From Larimichthys crocea (Eukaryota > Chordata > Actinopteri > Sciaenidae): a DNA stretch of 64,000 nucleotides. The notes beneath the pieces are model-generated. The model saw only the letters and a list, made by a program, of their open reading frames with translations. It made no database searches and was not told the DNA's origin. Location: the NCBI RefSeq assembly GCF_000972845.2, contig NC_040018.1, positions 3,763,632 through 3,827,631 of the forward strand, in the 5' to 3' direction. This document shows positions 36,766 to 47,150 of this stretch, in pieces. The translations under genes were made by a program, and so were the position numbers. The first letter of the stretch is position 1; each line of letters opens with the position of its first letter.

Positions 36766-37219
36766 CCGGGGTTCCTAACCTTGGTGGTTCGATCGAACCC
36801 TGGGGTTCAGTGAGTCGGTCTCAGGAGGTTCGGTGGAGCCTCAGCCCTGGAATTTTTTATACCATTTGTTACAAACATATCTTGTGAGCAATGTTTCGAG
36901 GATGCTGGACTAAAAACTGAGAGAAAAGGAACATACTTTGCTGTGAAAATGACATGGACTGGCACTTGCCCAGGTGAAGCCACGCAATATTCTGAACTGG
37001 TCTCTCAAAGGCAACAGCAGAAGTCACACTGAGGTAAGTTGTTGTGAGTTCATGCACTGTGTTGGTTTTGTTATTTGAACAAGGTGATGTTAATGCACGG
37101 TTCATTTTGTGCACCAGTAAAAAAAAATCATATTTTATTTTTTACTAAAGAAGGGTTCGGTGAATGAGCATATGAAACTGGTTGGGGTTCGGTACCTCCA
37201 ACAAGGTTAAGAACCACTG
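36766..37219. mobile_element. hAT-like non-autonomous element inside a TATC microsatellite
   Basis: 454 bp. The left end CCGGGGTTCCTAACCTTGG and the inverted right end CAGTGGTTCTTAACCTTG resemble the CAGTGGTTCT.AACC termini of hAT/Charlie elements. ATCTATCT flanks both sides (36758-36765, 37220-37227), which fits an 8-bp duplication. Since it is also the microsatellite unit, that alone proves little. Confidence 0.78.
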
Positions 37220-37445
<226 letters not shown>

Positions 37446-37562
37446 ATGGCGGCCATCTCGGATCGTCTCGCTCCTTTCCCCGCAGCTGAGGAGCCCGGAG
37501 CCGGAGCGCCCGACACGGCAGACGGAGACAGCGACGAGGGGGAGGACATCTTCGTCTGTAAG
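37446..37562 (+). CDS. snx1: snx1 exon 1
   Basis: 117 nt, 39 codons, leaving in phase 0. It encodes [18 protein letters not shown] and the acidic [12 protein letters not shown], matching human GDSDTEGEDIF. Donor GTACGT. Confidence 0.93.
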
Positions 37563-40500
37563 GTACGTTTCCAGCTCGGTGTGCGTGAATTGAACACCTG
37601 TTTGCGGTTGTTTTAAGTCTTGCTTCTTTATCTAAACCTGCATTCATCAGAGAGGCTGACAGGTTTCCTCTGAAAGCTGCTTCAACTTAACCCGAAGTTC
37701 AGCTCGCAGCAGATGTAGCAGTTTGAACTCCTAACGGAGGTGACTTGTTCATTTTTAAAGATGCTCCTGTGTCGGTTTTTTGTGTGTTTTATCATGAATT
37801 TGGCTTTTTATGACTCCACCCAGACAGCCTCTTCATGCTTATCTGTGTCTGTGAAAACGTTATTAACGGTCCCTCCTCCTCTTTCTCCTCCTCCTCCCTG
37901 TCTGCAGAGTAACCCTGTGGCTGCTGTGAGTCGAGGAGTTTCTCAGCCGGAGCCTCCAGATCTCTTCAGTGAGGAGGATGATGAGGAGGAAGAGGAGGAG
38001 GCCGGTGCCAACACACCTGCCAAATCCAACGGGGTTCACTCTGATGATGACAACGACCTGTTTGCTGGTTAGGAGACAGTTTATCTTCATTATATCCTCG
38101 CTTGGTTTTAATTGATCAGGTGCAGAAATGAAGTCAAGCTTTGGGCATGCTGGAAAAGTTTAAATGCAGATCTTAAAGGGGCACTCCACTGATGTTATAC
38201 ATCATGAGCAAGCGGTGCGGTTCCTCAGACGTCCACTTGAGAGCTGGCTACAGAACCAGCCAGTCTCCATAAGTTCCCATGTTAAAATGTCCAACTTCAC
38301 AGCAGAAATAAACAGCCTGGTACAATGACATGAACAGGGAGGTGCAGTTTGAGTAACCAGTCATTAGTTTTGCTGATGATCCACATCATTATCCAGGAGA
38401 CGGAAGAAGCAGGACTACCAACACGGTACTAAACCCTTATAACGCTTATGTTCTACCCTAGTACTTGTCTAGCAAATCTGCACATTCTTAAACCTGCACA
38501 TTATACTCTAGTACTTTTTGTAAATATGTACACTTGTGTTTCCCTCCTTGGTTTCTATTTTTCGCTGCTGTAATAAGTGAATTTCCCCTTTGTGGCATCA
38601 ATAAAGTCTTATCTTATCTTATCTTATCTTAATATTAATAATAATGTCATCCCAGCTTGGGTGCAACTACAGGCCACTCTGATTTGTTAATTAAAGCAGT
38701 AATAATTGTTAATGTTTGGTTAGTAAATACAGAAAAAAAGTCACAATTTCCCAAAGTAATGTTTGTCACTGTCCCAAAGATATCCACTTTAAAGAAAAGC
38801 AGAAAATCTTCACATTTTAGAGGCAGGGTCTAAGTTTGCTTCATACTGTAATTGCACGTTGCAGCAGATTCATGTTCTCACAGTCAGCTAATAATTTAAG
38901 CTCCAGCTTGTTTGGAGTGTGCAGTTTGTTTTTCCTTTTCCTTTTGGATCAAGCAGGGCATACGTCAATCAAAAGTCTTCTCCTCCTCCTCCAGAGGCGC
39001 ACGTGGAGCTGAGCACAGACAAGCCCGGCAACTCTGATCGGAAGGAGCTCTCCACCTCCTCCTCTGGCCTCCGTCCTGCCTCCTCGTTCACTCAGAGCCA
39101 TGCAGCCATGCAGCCCACCTCCTTAGAGCAGGTACAGGCCACACCCGATCTGAGTTTCCTGAGAATTAATGAATCAATTGCCTGCATGCATGCTCTTGTT
39201 TGTCACAGTCAAATGTTCAGAGGTGTGCTATTTTTGTGAAATGCAGCTGGAGGACGAAGAAGCCAAGGATAGTTTTGATGTGGATGTCGCCGTCACCAAC
39301 CCTGAGAAAGTCGGTCAGTGTTTTGTAATTTCCTTCCTTAATTTCAGAATAAAAGCTTATTAATTCTCACCGTCGCTCTATCTCCAATGTTTCTGTTCTT
39401 CTAGGAGACGGCATGAATGCATATGTGGCCTACAAAGTGTCCACCAGGGTCTGTAGTACAGCTTGTGTTCATACATATATCCTTACTCAGCTCTTCACAA
39501 GCATGTTGTTTTTCAAGTTCTGCGTCTTATTCGTGCACCATTCTTGTTTCTACTGTCAGACGTCCTTGCCCATGTTCAGGAGTAAAGCCTTCACTGTGAG
39601 GAGGCGTTATAGTGACTTCCTGGGTCTTTATGAGAAGCTGTCCGTCAAGCAGTCGCTCCAAGGCTGCATCATCCCACCACCGCCTGAGAAAAGCGTCGTA
39701 GGTGGGTGCCCAAGTCTTTATCTTGTATTTTATGTTTATATTTGCGTATTCTGTTTTTTTTTTTTTTTTTCATTTTTGTTATTTGGACCAACAGGAATGA
39801 CAAAAGTGAAAGTGGGAATGGACGACCCGTCTTCGGTAGAGTTTGTAGAGAGAAGAAGAGCGGCTCTGGAGAGGCAAGGATTATTATCAATAAGATTATA
39901 AGTGGTATTCATGCGCAAACACAGACAGATCCGACAATACACAGTACGCTAAACACCTGAATTAGATCCACACAGTTATACATGGTCCCTCCATGGCCTC
40001 TTTAATGATATATCTATCCATGTGCATGTTTTATGTTCAAGTTTTTCTTCTTATTCACTTTATCTTGCTGCCACTGTGTTTTCTGTAGGTATCTTCAGAG
40101 GGTAGTGTGTCACCCGTCGTTACTACAAGATCCCGATGTCCGTGAGTTCTTGGAGAGAGAAGAAGTGGGTACTTTAAGATCTAAAACAATATTGCAGCAG
40201 CAATAAGCTGGATAATGACTTCATCCCCATTTTAGATTAAATTACTGGTATGTGCCTTAAGAAGAAAGAAAGAGTTGGTTCTTGCTAAGTGAGTTTTAGA
40301 TGACATAATGCAAAAATAAATAACTAATAACTGTGCTAACTTTTAAGGTGTGTCTGTGTGTCTGTCTGTGTTTCAGTTACCCAGAGCAGTGAGCACCCAG
40401 ACACTGAGCGGAGCTGGCTTCCTCAAAATGATCAATAGGGCATCAGATGCTGTCAACAAGATGACCATCAAGATGAATGAGTCTGACACTGTAAGGGGAC

Positions 40501-43500
40501 TCTGGATGAAGTCTTTATTTTGCAATATTCAGGAGACTGTTGAGTATGACGCTGAGTATGGAGAAACATCTCACAACTAGATAAAATGTATTCCCATACA
40601 TGTTGGATGAAGCTTGACAAGATCAGTGGTGGTACCAGAACATTGAAACAATGATGAGGATTGAGGGATATGGACAAGAAGGGAGTGTAGTGAGGAAATT
40701 ATTTAGATTTAAGACCTCATAACTTGAACTGTGGAGTATTTTACAATGCTTTTGTATTTATCTTAATTAAGAGATTTTGAGATTGGTTATATGGGTTGTT
40801 TGCTTCGTTCTTCAGTGGTTTGAGGACAAGTTCCAGGAGGTGGAGAACGAGGAGCAGCAGCTGAGGAAGCTACACGCTTTGGTCGACTCCCTGGTCAATC
40901 ACAGGAAGGGTGAGCTTCATCTGACTCTTTGACTCCTTTCTGTCTGCCCAATTTTTTTTCTTTTTTTTTTATCAGATTATTTCAACTGAGGAAACAGAAG
41001 AGTACAGAGCAGCTGCCTCGTCTTTTAGGGCGACAGAAGCAGACTGAATAGGTTTTTTGTTTCCTTCCTTCAAAACCAGAGCTGTGTGGGAACACGGCAG
41101 TATTTGCCAAAAGTATGGCCATGTTGGGAAACTCTGAGGACAACACGGCCCTGTCCCGGGCTTTATCCCAGCTGGCAGAGGTGGAGGACAAGATGGAGCA
41201 GCTGCATCAGGAGCAGGCAGCCAGTGACTTCTTCATCTTTGAGGAGCTGCTGGCTGACTATATCCGCCTACTAGGTGCTATGCGGGTAAGCTCACAGCTG
41301 CAGAATGGTAAAGAAGTAAAGATCCTTAAGAAGCAGTGAGGGCTGGAAAAGCTTGAGTTTCTTCTGTGTTTTAAACCGCGTTAATGTCGTTAAGCTGAAT
41401 CACTTACATTTATTTTTACGTATAAAAATAACAGCAACGTAACAGCATAATCTGTAAAATATGGGGCAGGATCTGTTGCACAGAAGTATTTGTAAAGTAG
41501 CGAGGGCTAGAAAAATGTCAAAATGTGCCAGTTGAGCCAGTTTCTAATGTCCAAGTACAGTATTACTGCAGGCAGGTTCTCTGTTTAGTAAGTGGACTGA
41601 TCAGGTGTTATGTTACTGTTGTTATCTAATCTAAAATGGACGTCCACAGGGGTGTTTTGACCAGCGTATCCGGGCGTGGCAGCGATGGCAGGAGGCTCAG
41701 GGCACGCTCCAGAAGAAGAGGGAGGCCGAGGCCAAGCTGCTGTGGGCCAACAAGCCCGACAAACTGCAGCAGGCCAAAGACGAGATCACTGAGGTAAGAG
41801 GCTCAATGAGCATGCAGCACAAAGGTTACTGTAGCCCACTCTTCAAAAGATGTGATTGTTTATTCTTCCAATGTTTAGATGTTAACCATTAGGACAAAAT
41901 GATTGACTTCTTGTCAAGAAATTTACATTTTTTGTATTGTCTCTTTTATTGTTGTTTTGTTTAGTATTTACAGCCAAATCAGAAATAGAGAAAAGTAACC
42001 TGCAACAAGTCCCTAAATCAAGCAAACATACATTCTTTTCTTGCCAGTTCAATCTTTTTAAATGTGAGCAGTCTCTGCTTTTCGGTGCTTTATTTGATTA
42101 TAAATTAAATCTCCTTGGTTTTTGGCTTTTGGGCCAGACAGACAAGCTATTTCAAGAAGTCACCTTGAGCTATGCGATGGTCATTCTTCACTATTTCCTT
42201 CTTTACTTGTACAAACATTGAAAAATCAATCTGACAGCTCCAATAACAGCGCACTGATGTCACTGTTGGAGTATTTGGCATGTCCCATCAGTATATTATT
42301 TTCCTTCAGAGGCAGCTGACAGATATTTGTTTACTTTAACAATATTAAGTCATTGTTATGTTCTGGAAAATATGCATGAATACTTTAATTGTTTTCTTTC
42401 TCACGTACGTCCTCAGTGGGAGTCGAGGGTTACTCAGTACGAGAGAGAATTCGACAGGGTCGGAATGACTGTACGTAAGGAGGTTCTCAGGTTTGAGGTA
42501 TGTTTATGAGAATGTTTTTAATGTTTTATCATGCTTCAACTATAGATCACAGTATATTTAATGTGACGATGTATGTTAATGTCAGAGTGTAAAGTCAATA
42601 TTTTTTCTAGGCACTGTATATTTGACCTTCTGGACAACAATTAGCAGTTGTGGTAAAAAGAACAACTTTATTGTGAGACCAACTTGTTTCTTCATCAGAG
42701 TCATCATGAAGCACATGGCAATAAAGTAAACATTTAAAAACTGTAGTAGAAGAGTGTCTTGGGGTGCCTTGGTAGCTCATCTGGTAGAGCAACCCGGGCT
42801 CAATTCCAACCAGGGTCCTTTGCTTTATGTCATCTCCTCTCTCTCCCCTGAGCTTCCAGTCTATCTCACCACCTCTCACTATTGAATAAAGCATAAAATG
42901 CCAAAAAAATATCTAGAAAAATAGCAGTAAAAGAGTATCTGATCAGCCCACTTAAGGATCAGGACAACTGAGGCAGGAGCACACGTTTTACCAATTTAAA
43001 TTGCAGCAACCAATATTCAGCGTTAAAGCATGTCTTCATCAGAGTAACTCCGTTTCAGAGTAACTCTGATGACGACATGCATCCTGTTGAAACGTTAGCT
43101 CATTATAGAATTAGTAAGTTTCAGTAATATTCAAAAAGACAATGAAAACAACTAGCAGAATTTCCATGGTTGACCAGAGTGAGTCAGTGAAATGATGCAA
43201 GTACTGAAAGATATTAAACTAGATTTAGGACTTCAATTTGAGGACAGTTTCAGGACACTGTGGAAAAAGCTCTGGAGCCACATGACCATATTTTCGGGTC
43301 ACGCACCTTGGAAATAGAAGTTCTGCCAGACATCTCTGCAGCTGGCTTTTCCATTGACGTGTTGACACTTTTTGTCTTTTCAGAAAGAAAAAGCCAAGGA
43401 CTTCAAGAGCCAGATAATCAAATATTTGGAAGCAATGCTGCAGTCTCAACAACGGGTAAAACTATTTCAAGTATTACTCAGCATGTGCACCAGGATGGTT

Positions 43501-43640
43501 AACTTTATTCATGTGTGCCTTAAACTGTAAAATATATTGGTCATAGCAACACATTTTAACCTCTTCTTCTCGTCCTGATTGTATTCCAGCTTATAAAGTT
43601 TTGGGAGGCGTTCCTGCCTGAGGCAAAGGCGATAGCTTAA
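37446..43640 (+). CDS. snx1: sorting nexin 1, complete gene (15 coding exons)
   Basis: SNX1 is a retromer-associated PX-BAR protein that coats and tubulates early endosomes and sends cargo such as the mannose-6-phosphate receptor to the Golgi, usually paired with SNX5 or SNX6. The joined exons give 1584 nt, 527 residues plus stop (human 522). Residues 1-140 are acidic and low in complexity ([28 protein letters not shown]). The PX domain is about 145-275, with RRRYSDF at 189-195 and PPPPEKS at 214-220, the phosphoinositide-binding elements. The BAR domain fills about 310-527 and ends [12 protein letters not shown]2 is the nearest alternative; the N-terminal GEDIF and the [13 protein letters not shown] and [14 protein letters not shown] blocks fit SNX1. 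The chosen ATG has a good context (GAACATGG). An in-frame ATG lies upstream at 37338. Confidence 0.96.
37908..38067 (+). CDS. snx1: snx1 exon 2
   Basis: 160 nt. It encodes [20 protein letters not shown], an acidic run ([10 protein letters not shown]), and [14 protein letters not shown]. It leaves in phase 1. The donor is the weak form GTTAGG. Confidence 0.9.
38205..38425 (+). repeat. dispersed repeat family A, internally deleted copy
   Basis: It shares CAGACGTCCACTTGAG, CCAGTCTCCATAAG and AATGTCCAACTTCACAGCAG with the other copies. The middle is missing or rearranged before CCAGGAGACGGAAGAAGCAG. It lies in snx1 intron 2. Confidence 0.8.
38440..38634 (+). repeat. LINE-type 3' end with TCTTA tail
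   Basis: It ends CTGTAATAAGTGAATTTCCC ... GGCATCAATAAAGTCTTATC and four TCTTA-type units. It adjoins the family A repeat in snx1 intron 2. Confidence 0.65.
38995..39131 (+). CDS. snx1: snx1 exon 3
   Basis: 137 nt. It encodes [20 protein letters not shown] and a Ser-rich, poorly conserved linker ending in LEQ. Acceptor CTCCAG, donor GTACAG, leaving in phase 0. Confidence 0.88.
39247..39313 (+). CDS. snx1: snx1 exon 4: start of PX domain
   Basis: 67 nt. It encodes [20 protein letters not shown] and KVG, matching human DQFDLTVGITDPEKIG. Acceptor ATGCAG, donor GTCAGT, leaving in phase 1. Confidence 0.93.
39405..39448 (+). CDS. snx1: snx1 exon 5: PX domain
   Basis: 44 nt, too short to show as an open frame of its own. 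It encodes [15 protein letters not shown], matching human [15 protein letters not shown]. The donor after AGG is GTCTGT, weak at +3 to +5, yet it is the only site that joins in frame to TSLPMF. Confidence 0.88.
39560..39701 (+). CDS. snx1: snx1 exon 6: PX lipid-binding core
   Basis: 142 nt. It encodes [35 protein letters not shown] and [17 protein letters not shown] and the Pro loop contact phosphoinositides in PX domains. Acceptor TGTCAG, donor GTGGGT, leaving in phase 1. Confidence 0.96.
39795..39873 (+). CDS. snx1: snx1 exon 7: PX domain, with GC donor
   Basis: 79 nt. It encodes [20 protein letters not shown] and RRAALER. To join exon 8 in frame and keep the family sequence ALERYLQR, the exon must end in GAGAG followed by GCAAGG. 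This is a GC-AG intron. Leaving in phase 2. Confidence 0.92.
40089..40164 (+). CDS. snx1: snx1 exon 8: end of PX domain
   Basis: 76 nt. It encodes [20 protein letters not shown] and LEREE, matching human [20 protein letters not shown]. Acceptor TTGTAG region (TCTGTAG), donor GTGGGT, leaving in phase 0. Confidence 0.94.
40377..40490 (+). CDS. snx1: snx1 exon 9: PX-BAR linker helix
   Basis: 114 nt, phase 0 at both ends. It encodes [20 protein letters not shown] and [18 protein letters not shown]. In SNX1 this linker is the amphipathic helix that helps membrane bending. Acceptor TTTCAG, donor GTAAGG. Confidence 0.95.
40816..40909 (+). CDS. snx1: snx1 exon 10: BAR domain
   Basis: 94 nt. It encodes [20 protein letters not shown] and [11 protein letters not shown]. 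Acceptor CTTCAG, donor GTGAGC, leaving in phase 1. Confidence 0.95.
41080..41285 (+). CDS. snx1: snx1 exon 11: BAR domain
   Basis: 206 nt. It encodes [40 protein letters not shown] and [19 protein letters not shown]. The heptad-like pattern suits BAR helices. Acceptor AACCAG, donor GTAAGC, leaving in phase 0. Confidence 0.96.
41650..41793 (+). CDS. snx1: snx1 exon 12: BAR domain
   Basis: 144 nt, phase 0 at both ends. It encodes [20 protein letters not shown] and [20 protein letters not shown], nearly identical to human. Acceptor CCACAG, donor GTAAGA. Confidence 0.96.
42417..42497 (+). CDS. snx1: snx1 exon 13: BAR domain
   Basis: 81 nt, phase 0 at both ends. It encodes [20 protein letters not shown] and KEVLRFE. 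Acceptor CCTCAG, donor GTATGT. Confidence 0.96.
42760..42925 (+). mobile_element. tRNA-derived SINE, copy 2
   Basis: Same family as the copy at 14292, with an A box (GGTAGCTCATCTGG), a shortened middle, and an A-rich tail (CCAAAAAAATATCT). The target duplication is AGTAGAAGAGTGTCT at 42745-42759 and AGTAAAAGAGTATCT at 42926-42940, with two mismatches. It lies in snx1 intron 13. Confidence 0.85.
43028..43080. repeat. 53-nt near-perfect hairpin
   Basis: Two 23-nt arms (43028-43050 and 43058-43080) match at 21 of 23 positions around a 7-nt loop CGTTTCA. The right arm contains CTCTGATGA, and GAAACGTTAG follows at about 43088-43097. In snx1 intron 13. Confidence 0.8.
43384..43455 (+). CDS. snx1: snx1 exon 14: BAR domain
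   Basis: 72 nt, phase 0 at both ends. It encodes [20 protein letters not shown] and SQQR, matching human [22 protein letters not shown]. Acceptor TTTCAG, donor GTAAAA. Confidence 0.95.
43590..43640 (+). CDS. snx1: snx1 exon 15 and stop
   Basis: 51 nt: [16 protein letters not shown] and TAA at 43638-43640. Human ends [12 protein letters not shown]. Acceptor TTCCAG. Confidence 0.96.
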   Translation, partial: LIKFWEAFLPEAKAIA

Positions 43641-44830
43641 TGAAGAGGGAGACTTTTTAAAGACCCCAACTGCCTTTTTTTGAACACTTTACCTCTTGAC
43701 CAGGAACTGAGAGGACAATTTTAAAACACACAAGGAACTTCCATCCATTTTTTTTTGTCTTTTTAATCATAGTGTTATTCTCTTATCTTGTACAGTTATT
43801 TGATATAATAAGCTGCCGCATTTACACAACAGCATTTCTTTGGCATAATTTTTTGTTTGTTTTTGACTTACAAAGATGGTTTGAAGCAGGAATCCAACAG
43901 AGATTAACCTGGCCGTAGTTTATGTAAAACTCACTGTTTTGTCAGCGGGGTTATATTTTTATGTTTCTTGCTTAAACTAGTATATTGAAGTGTTAACACC
44001 AAGGTACTGCCCTATAGTAACATTGTCTATAGTTTACATTAGAGGATAGACGTATGTAAATCATTCCAGTCTCTAACAAGTTATGTCGATGGATGCATGT
44101 TGGATGTTTTGATGCACTAAAATGAATTGTACAGTTGGAAAAACTGTTTGTTTTTTTTTTGTTTCTTTTTTAAAATATTAAATACCACTATTGATGACTG
44201 AGGTCATATACCAGGAGTATTAGCACATTGTTACAGTGTATCACAATAAATATTAGATCATAGAAATCATATTAAAATTCAGATTTGACAAGGTTACATG
44301 CTTGTCAGCGTTGTTATAAAACAATAACAGATGTGTAAGGTTACAGTGAGTGCAACTCTGAAAAATGCAATCACTGCTTTGTTGGTATTTTCTACAACGA
44401 TGTATTTGCTAGAGTCATTCTTGTTATATTAATCCATTTCTTCCATAACCATTTGAAGTGTTTAGATTTCTTGTGTCAGAGATTGAGGCCCAGAGGAACT
44501 CATTTGAAAGTGCTGCAGAGATTCGTTACTGCCCATATGTACACATGTACAGTACTTGAATTGAATCATACAACTAATGTCTGATATTATTAGTAACCAT
44601 ATGTTTTTTTTTTCTTTGATAAATTGGTTTAATGATAACATGAAGGCACAGACATTCAAGTGATACTGTCCTTATTTTCTTATTCGGCATTTGTAAGTGT
44701 AGTTATACCGTCATGTCATATTTACGTCAGAATGTGCTTTATTTTTGTAACCACTTTGCATTAGCACACACATTTTCCTGGAAATGCTAAACAGGTAGAT
44801 GTACAAAATAAATATAATTGGTTAAGCTTT
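43641..44830 (+). other. snx1: snx1 3'UTR with two candidate poly(A) signals
   Basis: Non-coding, AT-rich DNA after the snx1 stop. AATAAA occurs at 44245-44250 and at 44807-44812, giving possible 3'UTRs of about 0.6 and 1.2 kb. No other gene signal is seen. Confidence 0.6.
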
Positions 44831-45251
44831 GGCATCTGTTTTTGTCTTGTAAGTTTGATTTGTGTCCATTTCACTTAATTTCATGAATGGATTATGAAAC
44901 ATTGGCCTGAAGCGGTAAGGGTATGATGTTGTCGTTTTCAGAAAGATTGTCGAGGTTAACCTCAAAAATAAGAAATACCGATACATCATTGCAGGAAACA
45001 TCATTCAGTGTAGCAACGTTAGCATGCGGAGCAGGAGAATGTTGCAACTGCAATAATTTCATATAATAGACTATCCTTTTGTTTTTTCAAGATCTCAAAT
45101 TAATTCTGTTGTTATCTTGGGAAAACTATGTTTTGTTATCGTAAGATCTCAAGAAAATTATCCTGTTATTTCAGGATAAGGACATTTATTATTTTGACAC
45201 AATGACATAAATAACTGGAGAGTCCCAGAATACAAATGAAATTATCTTGAG

Positions 45252-45339
45252 AAAACTGAGGAAATTAAATATAAATATGAATAAATAATGAATGTAAAAC
45301 TGAGGAAATTAAATATAAATATGAATAAATAATGAATGT
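45252..45339 (+). repeat. perfect 44-bp tandem duplication
   Basis: 45252-45295 and 45296-45339 are identical by eye and start AAAACTGAGGAAATTAAATA. AT-rich intergenic DNA. Confidence 0.9.
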
Positions 45340-46059
45340 ATGACCCCTTTTGGCACTATATGAACTACTTTAGGCAAATTTTCTTTGTCCTACAAACTTT
45401 CACACATACATAAAAACACATACATGAAATACCACAACATAACCACAAAAATTCATACATTCAACATAAACATTCAATACAGCAGATTTATCCACCCAAA
45501 TATCGTCCAGAAAGCAAGAATATATTAGATATTATAGGTACTACATAATCAAGGAATGGGGTCCATATATGAGAAAATAAACCAATATTTCTTAGGTAAA
45601 AGGTTGAATATTATCATATGCTGTCTGAGAGAGAAATATAAAACACTAATATGAATTCATTTGGGGGGAAAAAAGACAAAGTTGTGAAAAGTTGGAATTA
45701 TGTAATAAGTGAGATATAAGTTGTACCTCTGGAGTCTGCAGGCACCCCAGTCACAGGATTAAATACATTAAATCAGGCTATTTCAACTTGGGGTCACACA
45801 CAACACTGTCAAGCAAGCAAACTTGACCCCTTGTCACTTATGTAAAAAAGTTGGTTTCCCTAAAGTAGCTAAACTGGAAAAGGTTAAAATCATCATGTAA
45901 TATTATTTATATTATGGTCACTACTCTTGCAATAATATTAGTATTTGTATTTAGTATCAGTATTGTATCATGGTCACTTTCTTTTGCAATATTTCTTACA
46001 CTATGGTCACTTTACATTACAATACTCTTTTTATATATCATGCCACTTTTATCCTCAGT

Positions 46060-46258
46060 ACTTGTCTGTTTTGAAGGTTGATGGTTTTTGCGTGTTTATT
46101 GTGTAGGTTATAGGTATTTCTGTCTGTTTATTGTGGGTTGTTTTTTTTTGCCTTTTCTACTTTTTTCTAATTCTATAGTGTATGCTACACTTTCCTCTGC
46201 TGCTGTAACAAGTACATTTCCCCGTGGTGGGATGAATAAAGTATATCTAATCTAATCT
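46060..46258 (+). repeat. LINE-type 3' end with ATCTA tail
   Basis: TGCTGTAACAAGTACATTTC ... GGGATGAATAAAGTATATCT and then a TCTAA repeat. Same tail type as 38440-38634. Confidence 0.65.
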
Positions 46259-46829
46259 AAATTCCAAATTTTGTCAAGAGAGAAAATGATGGCCAGATAA
46301 AAAGTGGGAAGAAATTGCCCAAATGTGTGTGCACAATGAAACGTGCACAGTGACAGGTCAGGGTCACTCCAAAAATGTTTGCTAAAATGCAGGACTTGTG
46401 CATTTCAATTACATAGAAAATTTCCATCCAGGTTAGGTTTAATATAAATTAACTAATAAGCCTAATGTGAAGCAAGTAATAAGATGTACTTCCACTACTA
46501 CACAGTAGTGCACGTAGTTTGTGCATTCAATAGTAATAAAGCCAATTTCTTCTTACTTCAAAAATGAATGTAGTCATTTTGAGTTTATTAGTACTATTAC
46601 ATAAATCTTATTACTTGCTTTACATTTACAAGTTTATTAATCAATTCTATGTAATTGAAATGCATAAGTGGCCAAAACGTTTTTTTTTTAGTGTATTAGA
46701 GAAATTTAAATTCCAAATTTTGTTACAAACAAAATGTGCCATATGCACTAACAAGCCAAAATGATTGCCAGATAAAAAGAGGATAAAAAAAATGAGAAAA
46801 GCGTGCACAGTGGACGGGGTCAGGGTTAA
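46259..46829. repeat. direct-repeat-flanked inverted repeat upstream of csnk1g1
   Basis: Outer direct repeats: 46259-46364 and 46708-46826 share AAATTCCAAATTTTGT, GCCAGATAAAAAG and CGTGCACAGTG in order. Inner inverted arms: 46396-46485 and 46605-46667 share CATTTCAATTACATAGAA and AGCAAGTAATAAGAT in opposite orientation. The spacer is about 120 bp. Confidence 0.8.
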
Positions 46830-46839
46830 TAATTCTCCT

Positions 46840-47150
46840 GCATGTCTTCGGTCCTGACCTGGAAGTGTGCGCCGTGGAGCGGGCGGTGCCGTCCTTCTAC
46901 ATCCGGTGTGCTCGAACCTTTCACGGGCAGCGAAGACAGACGAAGAATGGAGAGAGCGAGAGCCGCGAGCGAGCCTCCGCTGCTAGCGTGAAACATCAAG
47001 TATAACAACAAGTCACACACCCGTTAACCGTATATATATTAAAAAAAAAAAAAAAAAAACAAAAAAAGCTCCGGCAGCTTTTCGTTTATACATCTCGGCG
47101 TGACTGCTACGCGAGCCGTGCCCCGGTCGTGTGGCTTCATCCCGGCGGAG
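46840..47150 (+). promoter_or_regulatory. csnk1g1: putative csnk1g1 CpG-rich promoter and non-coding exon 1
   Basis: A CpG-rich patch in AT-rich surroundings. It holds an ETS-like CTGGAAGTG (46859-46867), GC-rich blocks, a TATATATAT (about 47032-47040) and then an A-tract. A strong donor, CCCGGCGGAG/GTGAGT, ends a likely 5'UTR exon at 47150. The start of transcription could be before or after the A-tract. The link to csnk1g1 rests on position and on the lack of another gene before 53790. Confidence 0.55.
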
